Origin: Galactobacillus timonensis
Lineage (GTDB): Bacteria > Bacillota_I > Bacilli_A > Erysipelotrichales > Erysipelotrichaceae
NCBI RefSeq assembly: GCF_900240265.1
Contig: NZ_LT964739.1
Span: 301,126 to 365,125 of the forward strand
Direction: 5' to 3'
DNA: 64,000 nucleotides
The first letter of the stretch is position 1, and each line of letters opens with the position of its first letter. This document shows positions 25,942 to 34,300 of the stretch, piece after piece. A program made the translations under genes and the position numbers. The notes beneath the pieces are model-generated. The model searched no databases and was not told the DNA's origin. It saw only the letters and a program-made list of their open reading frames with translations.

Positions 25942-26955
25942 TTATGCTTCTGATCCGATTTTGAGAATGGTTTTGCCTTTCGATTTTCCCTGTCTGACTT
26001 TGGCAAGAGCCGCATTCACTTCATCCAGGCTGAAGGATGTATCAATCGATGTTCCCAGCGGATGATCCTTATCAAACAAGGATCCGATCGCTTCCAGCTG
26101 CTTACCGTCCTCGTGAACAAACAGGAAGTCATAGGTCTGACCTTTGACGGCAGCCATCCGGTCATACTTTCTGCCAACCATCTGGAACAGGATCCGCTTC
26201 CCCAGCGGCATGCCTGTTCTCTTTGCAAAGCGGCCATTCGGCATACCGCGCAGAGACACCAGGCTGCCACCTTCCTTCAGTACCCTGAATTCATTGGCAA
26301 GCTCCTGATCCCCAAGGGTATCCAGCACATGATCCACATTCGAAAGAACATCGGCATAGTTTTCTTTCTTATAGTCAATGAACTTTTCGGCGCCAAGTTT
26401 CATGACACGTTCCTTGTTTTCAACACTGCCATTGGTATATACATGGAGGCCAAGGCTTTTAGCAACCGGAATTGCCATCGCGCCAAGGCTACCAGTGCCG
26501 CCGGAGATAAATACCGATTCCCCTGCCTTTACATGCATGATTTCAAATGCCTGCATCGCCGTCAGCGCCGTCAGAGGAACCGTCGTCGCCTCATCAAAGC
26601 TGAGATACGAAGGAATCCGGGCCAGTGCCGAAGCACGAACTGCCGCATATTCCGCAAAGGCGCCGATCTTGTTTAGCGGCATTCGGCCATAGACTCTGTC
26701 GCCCTTCCGGAAGCCGGAAACCTTTTTCCCCGTCGCTTCGACGATGCCGGCAAATTCGTTTCCTATCACCAGTGGCATCCGATAAGGAACAATCAGTTTC
26801 ACATCACCGCGAATAATCATATTATCGAGCGGGTTCACAGCTGCCGAAATAATCCGTACCAGAACCTCATCATCCTCCACTGCCGGTACAGGGATTTCCT
26901 TAATTTCCAGATCCGTTCCCTTTTTGTCGTAATGGTTCAGTATCGCTGCTTTCAT
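25942..26955 (-). CDS. zinc-independent MDR-family NAD(P)H alcohol dehydrogenase/quinone oxidoreductase
   Basis: A 337-residue medium-chain dehydrogenase/reductase. N-terminal GroES-like domain (about 25-110, with VIGNEFAGIVEATG) and Rossmann domain (AGESVFISGGTGSLGAMAIPVA, split here at VFISGGTGSLGAMA). The Cys ligands of zinc alcohol dehydrogenases are absent, which fits quinone oxidoreductase/enoyl reductase-type members. Its ATG overlaps the stop of the Rrf2 regulator by 4 nt. Operon with a nitroreductase suggests handling of electrophiles or quinones. Substrate unknown. Confidence 0.88.
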   Translation of the reverse strand: MKAAILNHYDKKGTDLEIKEIPVPAVEDDEVLVRIISAAVNPLDNMIIRGDVKLIVPYRMPLVIGNEFAGIVEATGKKVSGFRKGDRVYGRMPLNKIGAFAEYAAVRASALARIPSYLSFDEATTVPLTALTAMQAFEIMHVKAGESVFISGGTGSLGAMAIPVAKSLGLHVYTNGSVENKERVMKLGAEKFIDYKKENYADVLSNVDHVLDTLGDQELANEFRVLKEGGSLVSLRGMPNGRFAKRTGMPLGKRILFQMVGRKYDRMAAVKGQTYDFLFVHEDGKQLEAIGSLFDKDHPLGTSIDTSFSLDEVNAALAKVRQGKSKGKTILKIGSEA

Positions 26956-27398
26956 TTCATTTTCTCCTTCCGTTGATTCCGGTTTATGTATTCGTGCATG
27001 TTTTCAATGCAGTCCGCCAGAGTCATGGTGCGCAGCTGCTTTTCCGCTTCTTTTTCCATATCCCGGAACATACCATTCAGAACCGGGCGAATGTTATGTC
27101 CCACGATGCATTCATCATTCGGATTCTGATGCACATCAAACAGATGCAGCTCATCTGTTTCATTGACCGCATCATAGATATCGAGCAGCGTAATATCTTC
27201 GGGTTTCTTCTTCATCTGGAAGCCGCTGATTCCGCGGTGTCCTTCCAAAATCCCCGCTTTGCTCAGGCGGCTCGTCAGTTTGCGGATATAACTCGCATTC
27301 GTTCCGACACTGAGGGCAATCTGATCCGAATTCATCGGTTCCGCTGACTGCGAAATCAAAATCAGCGTATGAATTGCAGAAGAAAATTTCGTATCCAT
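26952..27398 (-). CDS. Rrf2 family transcriptional regulator
   Basis: A 148-residue Rrf2 regulator. The winged helix (NSDQIALSVGTNASYIRKLTSRL, shown as two parts SDQIALSVGTNA and YIRKLTSRL) is followed by ILEGHRGISGFQMKK, a typical wing. Only one Cys (Cys103-region, DECIVGHN) remains, so the three-Cys Fe-S site of IscR/NsrR is absent; it may sense redox through a single thiol or a ligand, as in YwnA/Rrf2-type Firmicute regulators. It sits between the nitroreductase (2 nt gap) and the oxidoreductase (4 nt overlap). The dyad at 28238-28250 is a likely binding site (inference). Confidence 0.9.
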   Translation of the reverse strand: MDTKFSSAIHTLILISQSAEPMNSDQIALSVGTNASYIRKLTSRLSKAGILEGHRGISGFQMKKKPEDITLLDIYDAVNETDELHLFDVHQNPNDECIVGHNIRPVLNGMFRDMEKEAEKQLRTMTLADCIENMHEYINRNQRKEKMK

Positions 27399-27400
27399 AT

Positions 27401-28213
27401 CTAGTCCTCCCGCTGATAGGTGGCGATATATTCTGTTTCAAAGCCGCTAAGTATTCCCGGATCCTGCTGAAGGAATGTGCCGCGAATCCCGGCTTCTTCC
27501 GCACCAATCTCAAAATGACACATGGCAATGCCCAGATCCACCTTCTGAATATCACCGGTCGTTTCATTGGCATATCCCTTTGTCTTCACTTCATAGAAAT
27601 GAACTCTGTCCTTTTCAACGACACAGCGCCACGGCTGCTTGTTGGTTGCGGAAGGCGCCAGCCGTACCATGGCAAGCGGCAGTTTCCAAATACCCGCATC
27701 CGCTTCCGGCAGCGGCGTCGAAAAACCGTTCTGAAGAAACAGTTGATCAAACGGCAGCCGGCTGTCGGACTTCATTCCTTTGCGCATCATCGTTTCGCGA
27801 AGAGACCGTTTCTCTGCCGCATAGCCCAGCGGTGTAACGGCGGGCATCCGTTTCCCGTTCTCCAGTCCAATCGCCTTCTCGAAGGCTTTTCGATCGATGG
27901 TTGCCGCAAGCCAAACGGTCCCAAGCCCCAATGACGTGGCATAAAGAATCAGCTTTTCAAAGGCATAGCCAAAGGAAACCTCCGCATTCTTCTGAACCTT
28001 GTATTTCCCCGCAATATACGTTTTGGCCCCGACAATCACCGGGCTGCTCAGGCCGTCTTTGTCTGCGTCAAGAACAGTAAACGTAACAGGTACGCCAAGC
28101 AGTCCCGTATCCTGCTTCAGAAACTGTGTAATCTGTTCCAGAAGCTGCGGCGAAATGCCCTTTTCCTGATAGGTTCGTACACTTTTTCTTTGTCTGATTA
28201 CGTCTGTATTCAT
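27401..28213 (-). CDS. nitroreductase family protein
   Basis: A 270-residue FMN-dependent nitroreductase-fold protein starting MNTDVIRQRKSVRTYQEKGI, whose RKSVRTY block is the family's FMN-phosphate contact. APSATNKQPWRCVV gives the second FMN contact (SxxNxQPW) but appears at about residue 190, and LGLGTVWLAAT is near 110, so this is the longer TM1586/putative nitroreductase subtype with a duplicated half rather than a short NfsB-type enzyme. First gene of the operon with Rrf2 and an MDR oxidoreductase, behind a strong promoter. Confidence 0.85.
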   Translation of the reverse strand: MNTDVIRQRKSVRTYQEKGISPQLLEQITQFLKQDTGLLGVPVTFTVLDADKDGLSSPVIVGAKTYIAGKYKVQKNAEVSFGYAFEKLILYATSLGLGTVWLAATIDRKAFEKAIGLENGKRMPAVTPLGYAAEKRSLRETMMRKGMKSDSRLPFDQLFLQNGFSTPLPEADAGIWKLPLAMVRLAPSATNKQPWRCVVEKDRVHFYEVKTKGYANETTGDIQKVDLGIAMCHFEIGAEEAGIRGTFLQQDPGILSGFETEYIATYQRED

Positions 28214-28237
28214 TTTGTGCCTCGCTCCGATTATATT

Positions 28238-28250
28238 TGTATCAGATACA
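28238..28250. promoter_or_regulatory. operator candidate for Rrf2 regulator
   Basis: TGTATC-A-GATACA, a perfect 6-1-6 inverted repeat followed by a further GATACA half-site, just downstream of the minus-strand -10 box. Position fits repression by the operon's Rrf2 protein. Confidence 0.65.
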
Positions 28251-28255
28251 GATAC

Positions 28256-28282
28256 ATTATATACAGACCGCTGCCGTGTCAA
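28256..28282 (-). promoter_or_regulatory. strong sigma-A promoter of nitroreductase operon
   Basis: Minus strand TTGACA (28282-28277) and TATAAT (28261-28256) with a 15-nt spacer (17 nt if TAATGT is the -10). Immediately upstream of the candidate Rrf2 operator. The rest of the 28214-28451 gap holds only the aldehyde dehydrogenase leader, in which I see no known RNA motif. Confidence 0.75.
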
Positions 28283-28451
28283 TAAAAATCGTAAATAATT
28301 GATACCGCCACGGTTAGTCTGAGCAAATTGCTTTGTGAAAAATCATCAATCAGGTAGGATCTAGTCACAAGGTAGTAACGCATCGCAGCGGCGCTTCAGA
28401 ATCCTTTGAACCGTGACTGCAGATGCGGACCACCCGAAAAGGAGATCATTT

Positions 28452-29936
28452 ATGATTAAGTTCAAGCCCACGTATCAGCTTTATATCGATGGTACTTTCC
28501 GCGACGCTTCTGACGGGCGTACCATCCCCGTTTACAACCCAGCCAATGGTGAGAAGCTGTCCGAAATTGCGGCAGCCACCAAGTCCGACGTTGACGACGC
28601 CGTCAAAGGCGCATGGAAAGCATTCGCCTCCTGGAAGAAGACAACGACGAAGCAGAGAGCTGTGATCCTGCGCAAAATTGCCGACGTCATTGACCAGAAT
28701 GCGGAAGAACTCGCCATGATCGAGACGCTGGATAACGGGAAACCGATCCGCGAAACACGGAACATTGATATTCCGCTGGCGGCCGATCATTTCCGCTACT
28801 TCGCAAGCGTCATTGAAGCAGAGGAAGGAAGCGCAACCGTTCTCGATAACCGTTATCTCTCTTTGGTTCTGCGAGAGCCGATCGGCGTCGTTGGTCAGAT
28901 CGTTCCCTGGAACTTCCCCTTCACGATGGCCGCATGGAAGCTGGCGCCGGTACTGGCGGCAGGTGATACGACAGTCTTCAAGCCTTCGAGCATGACGTCA
29001 CTTTCGGTTCTTGCCTTTGCGGAAATGACGAAGGACATTATTCCGGCCGGCGTCTTCCAGGTCATTACCGGCAGCGGCCGCGACGCGGGACAGGCGATTC
29101 TGGAACATCCGGATCTGCGCAAGCTCGCCTTCACCGGTTCGACGGAAGTCGGCTACACCGTCGCCAAGGCGGCAGCAGACAAGCTGATTCCGGCGACACT
29201 TGAGCTTGGCGGCAAGTCGGCGAACATCTTCTTCGACGATATGGATTTTGAAAAGGCAATGGATGGTCTGCAGCTGGGAATCCTGTTCAATCAGGGTCAG
29301 GTCTGCTGCGCAGGTTCCCGTGCCTTCGTCCAGGACACGATCTATGACAAGTTTGTGGCTGAGGCGGTCCGCCGCTTCAAGCAGGTCAAGGTAGGTCTGC
29401 CATGGGAAGAGGATACGCAGATGGGCTCCCTCATCAGTAAGGGGCAGCGCGACAAGGTCCATGGCTATGTTGAAATGGCCGTCAAAGAAGGTGCCAAAGT
29501 CGCTGTCGGCGGAAACTTCTATGAAGACGAAAAGACGAAGGATGGAGCCTTCTATCAGCCGACAATCCTCGTTGACGTAAACAACAAGATGCGGATTGCG
29601 CAGGAAGAAGTATTTGGACCGGTTCTGGTCATCATTCCGTTCCATTCCGAGGAGGAAGTCATCGCCATGGCGAATGACAGTGAATACGGCCTTGGCGGCG
29701 GCGTCTTCACCCGCGACATTAACCGTGCGTTCCGCGTCGCCCGCGGCGTCGAAACGGGCCGCATGTGGGTCAACACCTACAACCAGCTGCCGGAGAAGGC
29801 GCCGTTTGGCGGCTACAAGAAGTCGGGCATCGGCCGCGAGACGCATGCCATGATCCTCAACGCCTATACCCAGGTCAAGAACATCTTCATCGATCTGGAG
29901 GAGGCGCCGAGCGGATTCTATCCCGATCGAGGTTAA
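28452..29936 (+). CDS. NAD(P)-dependent aldehyde dehydrogenase
   Basis: A 494-residue aldehyde dehydrogenase of full length, starting MIKFKPTYQLYIDGTF after AAAAGGAGA. It has the oxyanion Asn motif VVGQIVPWNFPFTMAAWK (shown in part), the general base Glu in ATLELGGKSANIFF and the nucleophile Cys in NQGQVCCAGSRAFVQ. C-terminal block FGGYKKSGIGRE is present. It oxidises aldehydes to acids; the sequence resembles broad-specificity class 1/2-like enzymes. Three nt separate it from a thioredoxin-reductase-like gene, so both are co-expressed. Confidence 0.95.
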   Translation: MIKFKPTYQLYIDGTFRDASDGRTIPVYNPANGEKLSEIAAATKSDVDDAVKGAWKAFASWKKTTTKQRAVILRKIADVIDQNAEELAMIETLDNGKPIRETRNIDIPLAADHFRYFASVIEAEEGSATVLDNRYLSLVLREPIGVVGQIVPWNFPFTMAAWKLAPVLAAGDTTVFKPSSMTSLSVLAFAEMTKDIIPAGVFQVITGSGRDAGQAILEHPDLRKLAFTGSTEVGYTVAKAAADKLIPATLELGGKSANIFFDDMDFEKAMDGLQLGILFNQGQVCCAGSRAFVQDTIYDKFVAEAVRRFKQVKVGLPWEEDTQMGSLISKGQRDKVHGYVEMAVKEGAKVAVGGNFYEDEKTKDGAFYQPTILVDVNNKMRIAQEEVFGPVLVIIPFHSEEEVIAMANDSEYGLGGGVFTRDINRAFRVARGVETGRMWVNTYNQLPEKAPFGGYKKSGIGRETHAMILNAYTQVKNIFIDLEEAPSGFYPDRG

Positions 29937-29939
29937 GAT

Positions 29940-30845
29940 ATGAACGCAAACGATATTCTGATTGTCGGCGCCGGTACTGCCGGTCTGACGGCAGCGATCT
30001 ATGTACAGCGGGCCGGTCGCCATGCGGTGCTCTTTGAAAAAGGAGCACCGGGCGGCCAGATCGTAACCGCCAACGAAATCCAGAATTATCCCGGCTACAG
30101 TTCCATCAACGGTGCCGACTTTGCCTACAAACTGTATGAGCAGGCGACGAGCTTGGGAGCAGAATTCATCAATGGCGAAGTACTCAAAATTACGCCGGAG
30201 AAAGACGCCGTCACAATTCAGACAGCCAGCGGAACCTACACCGGCAGAGCCCTGATCTATGCGGCGGGAGCTTCGCACCGCCGCCTGGGTCTTGCCAATG
30301 AGGAAAAACTCATCGGCAGAGGCATCTCCTTCTGCGCCAACTGCGACGGAGCCTTCTTCAAAGGAAAAACCGTTGCCGTCAACGGTGGCGGAAACACGGC
30401 GCTCGATGACGCTCTCTATCTCTCACGCGTCGCAAAGGAAGTGTATCTGATTCATCGCCGCAAAGAATACCGTGCCGAGCAGCCGCTGCAGAAGGCAGTC
30501 GCTGAAACGGCCAATATTCATCCGATTCTGGATACGACAATCACAGCTCTCCACGAAACAAGCGGCCATCTCGCCGCCATCACGCTGCACAACCTTGTGA
30601 CGCAGCAGGATACGGAACTGGCTGTGGACGGCCTCTTCCTTGCCGTAGGCATGAAGCCCGAGACCGCACTTCTCAGCGGCATCGTCGATCTCAACGAAGC
30701 CGGATATATCCTGGCCGGGGAAGATACACGTACCAGCGTGAACAACATCTTCGCCGCCGGCGATGTCCGCAACAAGACGGTGCGCCAGTTGACGACAGCT
30801 GCCGCCGACGGTACTGCTGCAGCAATCGCTGCCGTGGCGCTGTAA
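29940..30845 (+). CDS. thioredoxin reductase-like FAD/NAD(P)H disulfide oxidoreductase
   Basis: A 301-residue protein of the low-molecular-weight TrxB family. FAD motif ILIVGAGTAGLTAAIYVQ (residues 5-22), redox pair Cys-Ala-Asn-Cys in ISFCANCDGAFFKG (about 131-134), NAD(P)H motif VNGGGNTALDDALYLS (about 147) and C-terminal FAD block IFAAGDVRNKTVRQL. TrxB typically has CATC; CANC is a variant. It could reduce thioredoxin, a glutaredoxin-like partner or a peroxidase. It lies 3 nt after the aldehyde dehydrogenase. Confidence 0.9.
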   Translation: MNANDILIVGAGTAGLTAAIYVQRAGRHAVLFEKGAPGGQIVTANEIQNYPGYSSINGADFAYKLYEQATSLGAEFINGEVLKITPEKDAVTIQTASGTYTGRALIYAAGASHRRLGLANEEKLIGRGISFCANCDGAFFKGKTVAVNGGGNTALDDALYLSRVAKEVYLIHRRKEYRAEQPLQKAVAETANIHPILDTTITALHETSGHLAAITLHNLVTQQDTELAVDGLFLAVGMKPETALLSGIVDLNEAGYILAGEDTRTSVNNIFAAGDVRNKTVRQLTTAAADGTAAAIAAVAL

Positions 30846-30865
30846 GCAACAAAAGAACAGAAAAG

Positions 30866-30909
30866 AAAGCTCCCCGTTTCCGGATCGCTCCGGAGATGGA
30901 GAGCTTTTT
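30866..30909 (+). terminator. terminator after ALDH-reductase operon
   Basis: The stem AAAGCTCC / GGAGAGCTTT (one bulge) encloses an inner CCGG..CCGG hairpin, followed by TTTTTC. It ends just before the convergent serine hydrolase gene and overlaps its 3' side. Confidence 0.75.
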
Positions 30910-30910
30910 C

Positions 30911-32977
30911 TCACTTCATTTTGTCGAGTCTTGCCTGCAGTGTCTTAATCTCTTCGGCGTCCCGTTCCGTATCCATCAGATCGATAGCCTTCTGGCATGC
31001 GGCTTTGGCTTCATCGGTACCTTCTGCCTCGGCGCGATCAAACAGCACTTCTTCGATGCTGTAGGCAGCCTGCACCAGCGGATGATCCTTGGTCAGCGTC
31101 GTTTCAGCAGCTTCTTCATTCACGAGACGGTACTTGTCAACGACCATGTCCGTTAGCAGCGAATCGAGGCTTGCGTTCAGTTCTTCATCGGTGGTATTCA
31201 GGCCCATCTGAAGCAGCTGCGGAACAAAGCCGAGGGTACTTGACGTAAACCAGTTGCCGTCAAAGGTGTTGGCGGAAACGCTCTTGTCCGTCACCGGCGA
31301 ATTGATCTTATTCGTCAGATAGACAATGACCAGATTCTCCTGCGGATCGATCATCGTCAGAGTACCTGTCCAGCCCTGATGTCCGATCGTATCGGAGCTC
31401 GACTGCGTACCAAAGTACCATGCACGCTGATTGTCAGCTTCGCGCCACCAGCCAAGGCCCCACCGTGCACTAGGGGCGTCCTCTTTCTTCGGAGCCGTGA
31501 ACGTGTCCATCACATTCTGTGAGAAGAAGTTGTTGGTTCCGTATCCTCCCGTTAACATGACGCTGGCAAGTTTCGCAAGGTCTGTCGCATTGGCGAAGAG
31601 GCCGGCGTGACCGGACATTCCACCCATGGCATAGTAGGCCTTCTCATCATGTACTTCGCCCTGCAGCGTATAGGTTCTGACGCCAGTAAAGGAAATGGCG
31701 CCGTCACGCGTATTACCATTGAGCTCCGTTGCGGCACAGTCATCCTTCGCAAAGCCATGGTCAAGCGGGTTATAGCTGATCTTCGTCAGTCCCATGGGAT
31801 CCCAGAAGGTTTCCTTCAGGAACGTGTTCAGATCCTTTCCGGTTTCCTTTTCAATAATCAGCCCCAGCAACATGTAATCGACATCGGAGTAAACCGTCTT
31901 TGTGCCGGGCTCATACATCAAAGGAGTTTTGCAAATGGATTCGAGCGTCTTCTGCTTCGTCTCTGCCGAACCGTCGCTGCCGGAATACAGTACATTTTCC
32001 GTATCCGGATCCGGCTTCTGCGTCGACTGGTTGAAGGCATCGTTATGATACTGGGGATCGGCGGGGAAGCCGGCCTGATGACGCAGGATGTCGCGTACCG
32101 TCAGTTCCGCTTTCCATGCCTTGTTCGTCTCAAGGCCCGGATTTTCATAGCCGTCGTAGGTGATATCGATCGTATCATCCACAAATTGCTGTCCGATCAG
32201 GTCAACGATCTTCGCATCAAGATCAAAGTCCTCGTGACTCACCAGATACTGCAGCGCATAGTTGACGGAATACATTTTCGTATTCGATGCCAGATCATAG
32301 AGCGTATCGTTGGTGACAGCGGCGCTGTCGCTCTTGCGGGTGCCGTCCTGATTGTAGGCGTTGACAGTTCCCCAGGCCTTCTGAAGAACGAGCTTTCCAT
32401 CTTTTACGACAGCCAGCTGCGCGCTGGTAAAGCCATGTTCAATATCCTTCTGAATGATCTGGTCGATCAGATCAACGGAAGCCTGAGAAATACCGGCTTC
32501 TTCCAGTGTTCCATCCTCCAGAACGGTCGGATAGGGAATATCGACCTTGACGGCTTCGGTCAGATCGGAAGGCGTAATCCCGGTCACCTGAATGGTGTTG
32601 GTGCCGTCGATGGTCCATTTGGAGATATCGACTTCCCATGTATTTCCGGCAGTCATCTGCGAAGTATCAATCTCATGGTTGTTGATGAAGATACGGAAGC
32701 TTTCCACACCTTCGGCCGGTGTAATGTAAAGGCTCCCCTGCCCATGGTATGTTTTGAATGAGTACATGCTGTTCATCGCAAGCGTATCGTCGGTATAGCC
32801 TGCCCAGTCCGGGAAAATGACTTCGTCCTGGAACGATGCGGACGCATCAAGTGACGCCTGCTTGATCAGGTTTTCTTCTTCAGCCGCGGCAGTCGCAGCA
32901 CTGGTGTCGTTCTGTGCGCAGGAAGCCAGGCTGAAAGCCAGCAGCCCAGCGGAAAGGGCGCAAAAAAAGCGTTTCAT
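30911..32977 (-). CDS. serine hydrolase (beta-lactamase/PBP class C fold) lipoprotein with extra N-terminal domain
   Basis: A 688-residue exported lipoprotein starting MKRFFCALSAGLLAF with lipobox SLASC (Cys20). Residues about 45-150 form a beta-rich module (GSLYITPAEGVESFRIFINN) resembling a carbohydrate- or wall-binding domain. The hydrolase part (about 165-590) has SxxK in DLASNTKMY (Ser231, Lys234), then GGMSGHAGLFANATDLAKL and the third element GHQGWTGT. The last 100 residues are a helical tail. Such proteins act on peptidoglycan peptides, D-amino-acid peptides or esters. The length and both flanking modules exceed typical EstB/AmpH enzymes. Confidence 0.88.
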   Translation of the reverse strand: MKRFFCALSAGLLAFSLASCAQNDTSAATAAAEEENLIKQASLDASASFQDEVIFPDWAGYTDDTLAMNSMYSFKTYHGQGSLYITPAEGVESFRIFINNHEIDTSQMTAGNTWEVDISKWTIDGTNTIQVTGITPSDLTEAVKVDIPYPTVLEDGTLEEAGISQASVDLIDQIIQKDIEHGFTSAQLAVVKDGKLVLQKAWGTVNAYNQDGTRKSDSAAVTNDTLYDLASNTKMYSVNYALQYLVSHEDFDLDAKIVDLIGQQFVDDTIDITYDGYENPGLETNKAWKAELTVRDILRHQAGFPADPQYHNDAFNQSTQKPDPDTENVLYSGSDGSAETKQKTLESICKTPLMYEPGTKTVYSDVDYMLLGLIIEKETGKDLNTFLKETFWDPMGLTKISYNPLDHGFAKDDCAATELNGNTRDGAISFTGVRTYTLQGEVHDEKAYYAMGGMSGHAGLFANATDLAKLASVMLTGGYGTNNFFSQNVMDTFTAPKKEDAPSARWGLGWWREADNQRAWYFGTQSSSDTIGHQGWTGTLTMIDPQENLVIVYLTNKINSPVTDKSVSANTFDGNWFTSSTLGFVPQLLQMGLNTTDEELNASLDSLLTDMVVDKYRLVNEEAAETTLTKDHPLVQAAYSIEEVLFDRAEAEGTDEAKAACQKAIDLMDTERDAEEIKTLQARLDKMK

Positions 32978-33254
32978 GATATTTCTTCCTCCATGTAATG
33001 GTGGCAAAACAGCCGTGGCGTGCCTACGCTGACAGAATAATCACACGGAACAAAAACATCAACGATTCGGCTGTTTATTGAAATTTTGTTTTACAAAATG
33101 GAAGGGCTTCCAGTAAAAAGCAATAAAATGACGGCCAGAATAAGACCGTCAAACCCTGATAACAAAAGCACTTCATGCAGGAATATTAGTGATAGGAATC
33201 AGGCATCTCGAATGAAACAGTTTCAACACAATATCCACAAAAAGAGAGAACCAT

Positions 33255-33494
33255 TCATTCCTCCGGTTCCTCTTCTACTCTCCTGCTCATCTTTCCAGGT
33301 ACGCAGGTCATCCCAAACATTGCCAGTGCCTGATTCACTTTATCCATGCGCAGGCTCTCTTTTCCCTGCTCAAGATCACGCACAAACCTCAGCCCCAGCC
33401 CAGACCGGAATGCAAACTCCTTCTGCGTCAGACCGGCTTCCTTCCGGTTCATCTTTACGAACGTGGCAATCGGGTTTAAATCCTTTTCTTTCAT
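33255..33494 (-). CDS. HipB-like XRE family antitoxin/autoregulator
   Basis: A 79-residue protein starting MKEKDLNPIATFVKMNRKEA. The Cro/C1 helix-turn-helix covers about residues 18-60 (LTQKEFAFRSGLGLRFVRDL), the HipB/y4mF subtype. No ribosome site: TATAAT ends 6 nt before ATG, indicating a leaderless message. Two palindromes flank and cover the promoter (33501-33522, 33542-33563), typical for a self-repressing antitoxin. No HipA kinase follows; downstream DNA up to the hydrolase gene has no recognisable gene, so it is an orphan or its toxin was lost. Confidence 0.82.
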   Translation of the reverse strand: MKEKDLNPIATFVKMNRKEAGLTQKEFAFRSGLGLRFVRDLEQGKESLRMDKVNQALAMFGMTCVPGKMSRRVEEEPEE

Positions 33495-33500
33495 CGCAAA

Positions 33501-33522
33501 ATTATACCCATATAGGTATATT
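33501..33522. promoter_or_regulatory. operator 2 over the -10 of the HipB-like gene
   Basis: ATTATACCC-ATAT-AGGTATATT, 9-4-9 dyad with two mismatched pairs. It covers the minus-strand -10 TATAAT (33506-33501); the -35 TTGTTA is at 33530-33525 (18-nt spacer). Confidence 0.75.
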
Positions 33523-33541
33523 GTTAACAAAAATTTCACCA

Positions 33542-33563
33542 AATATACCCTATCGGGTATATT
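33542..33563. promoter_or_regulatory. operator 1 upstream of the HipB-like promoter
   Basis: AATATACCC-TATC-GGGTATATT, a perfect 9-4-9 dyad. Its centre is 41 bp (about four helical turns) from that of operator 2, allowing same-face cooperative binding. Confidence 0.8.
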
Positions 33564-33578
33564 ATAAGCAATAGTAAA

Positions 33579-33818
33579 TCAATCAGAACCAGTCTCTTTA
33601 AAAAGTTCAGGTTCCGAATCCATTAACATCTGCGCCAGCACCTTATAATCCAGATATTGCACACCGTAGGTTCCGGCATGGATTTTTTCCGCCATTTCAC
33701 TGTGATAGTAGATATCCATCGCTTTTCTCAGAGAAATATTATTCTTCTTTGCCAGATACGAGATCAGGCGCTCTTCCAGTCTTTCCTGATATATTTTTTC
33801 GAGCGTGTCCTCATTCAT
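33579..33818 (-). CDS. small protein, third gene of DUF3791/DUF3990 operon
   Basis: A 79-residue acidic, helical protein (MNEDTLEKIYQERLEERLIS onward) with the segment AKKNNISLRKAMDIYYHSEM, similar in style to the DUF3791 protein of the same operon. Its ATG overlaps the stop of the DUF3990 gene by 4 nt. Likely antitoxin or accessory protein of the putative ADP-ribosyltransferase (context inference). It ends before operator 1 of the HipB-like gene. Confidence 0.72.
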   Translation of the reverse strand: MNEDTLEKIYQERLEERLISYLAKKNNISLRKAMDIYYHSEMAEKIHAGTYGVQYLDYKVLAQMLMDSEPELFKETGSD

Positions 33819-34300
33819 AATGTGACCTCTGATGCTTTCTTAAATACGAGCGTCTGGTCAATGGCCTTTTGTGTGATAAAAGCGATCTGATCATACCCCG
33901 GGTAGACTCGTATTTCTTTTAAAGCACGGTCCTTATCCCAAATGCCTGAATGATACAAATCGACAACCCGGAACACCTTATCATTTGCCACTTTGCCTAT
34001 GATAATGTCATACCTTCGATATTCCGTATTTCCATCACGACACTTGCACACAAAATCAATCCACGTATCGAGGTCATCTCCAAAGTCTCTGATGTTCAGA
34101 CCATCCATAACAGAAAGCAACTCATATTCATTAAGAACCGGCTTCGAACCCTTGGAAAATCCAGCCTTTCGCCTTGCCCAGCGCTCTGCCTGTTCCCTGA
34201 TTGTAGTCACGTAAAAACCTCGTCCGAAATCAAGGTCACGGATGGAATGGATGACATCCGGATGATCAACAATCATATTAGAACCATGATAAACAATCAT
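33815..34300 (-). CDS. DUF3990 protein, putative ADP-ribosyltransferase-like toxin
   Basis: A 161-residue protein. The start IVYHGSNMIVDHPD and the block LDFGRGFYVTTIREQAERWARRKA match the DUF3990 family (YHGS, then DFGRGFYxT and QAExWA). These motifs resemble the H-Y-E layout of ADP-ribosyltransferase folds: His in YHGS, Tyr in FGRGFYVTT and Glu/Gln in the last conserved strand (YDQIAFITQKAIDQTLVF). Family proteins commonly lie between DUF3791-like genes. Overlaps both neighbours by 4 nt. Toxin function and target are inference. Confidence 0.8.
   Translation of the reverse strand: MIVYHGSNMIVDHPDVIHSIRDLDFGRGFYVTTIREQAERWARRKAGFSKGSKPVLNEYELLSVMDGLNIRDFGDDLDTWIDFVCKCRDGNTEYRRYDIIIGKVANDKVFRVVDLYHSGIWDKDRALKEIRVYPGYDQIAFITQKAIDQTLVFKKASEVTL

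Noticed and set aside
28283..28451. Possible riboswitch before the aldehyde dehydrogenase
   Set aside because: No known riboswitch core or terminator/antiterminator pair could be found by eye.
28998..30278. Minus-strand frame opposite aldehyde dehydrogenase and reductase
   Set aside because: Both plus-strand genes have complete motifs; the antisense product has none.
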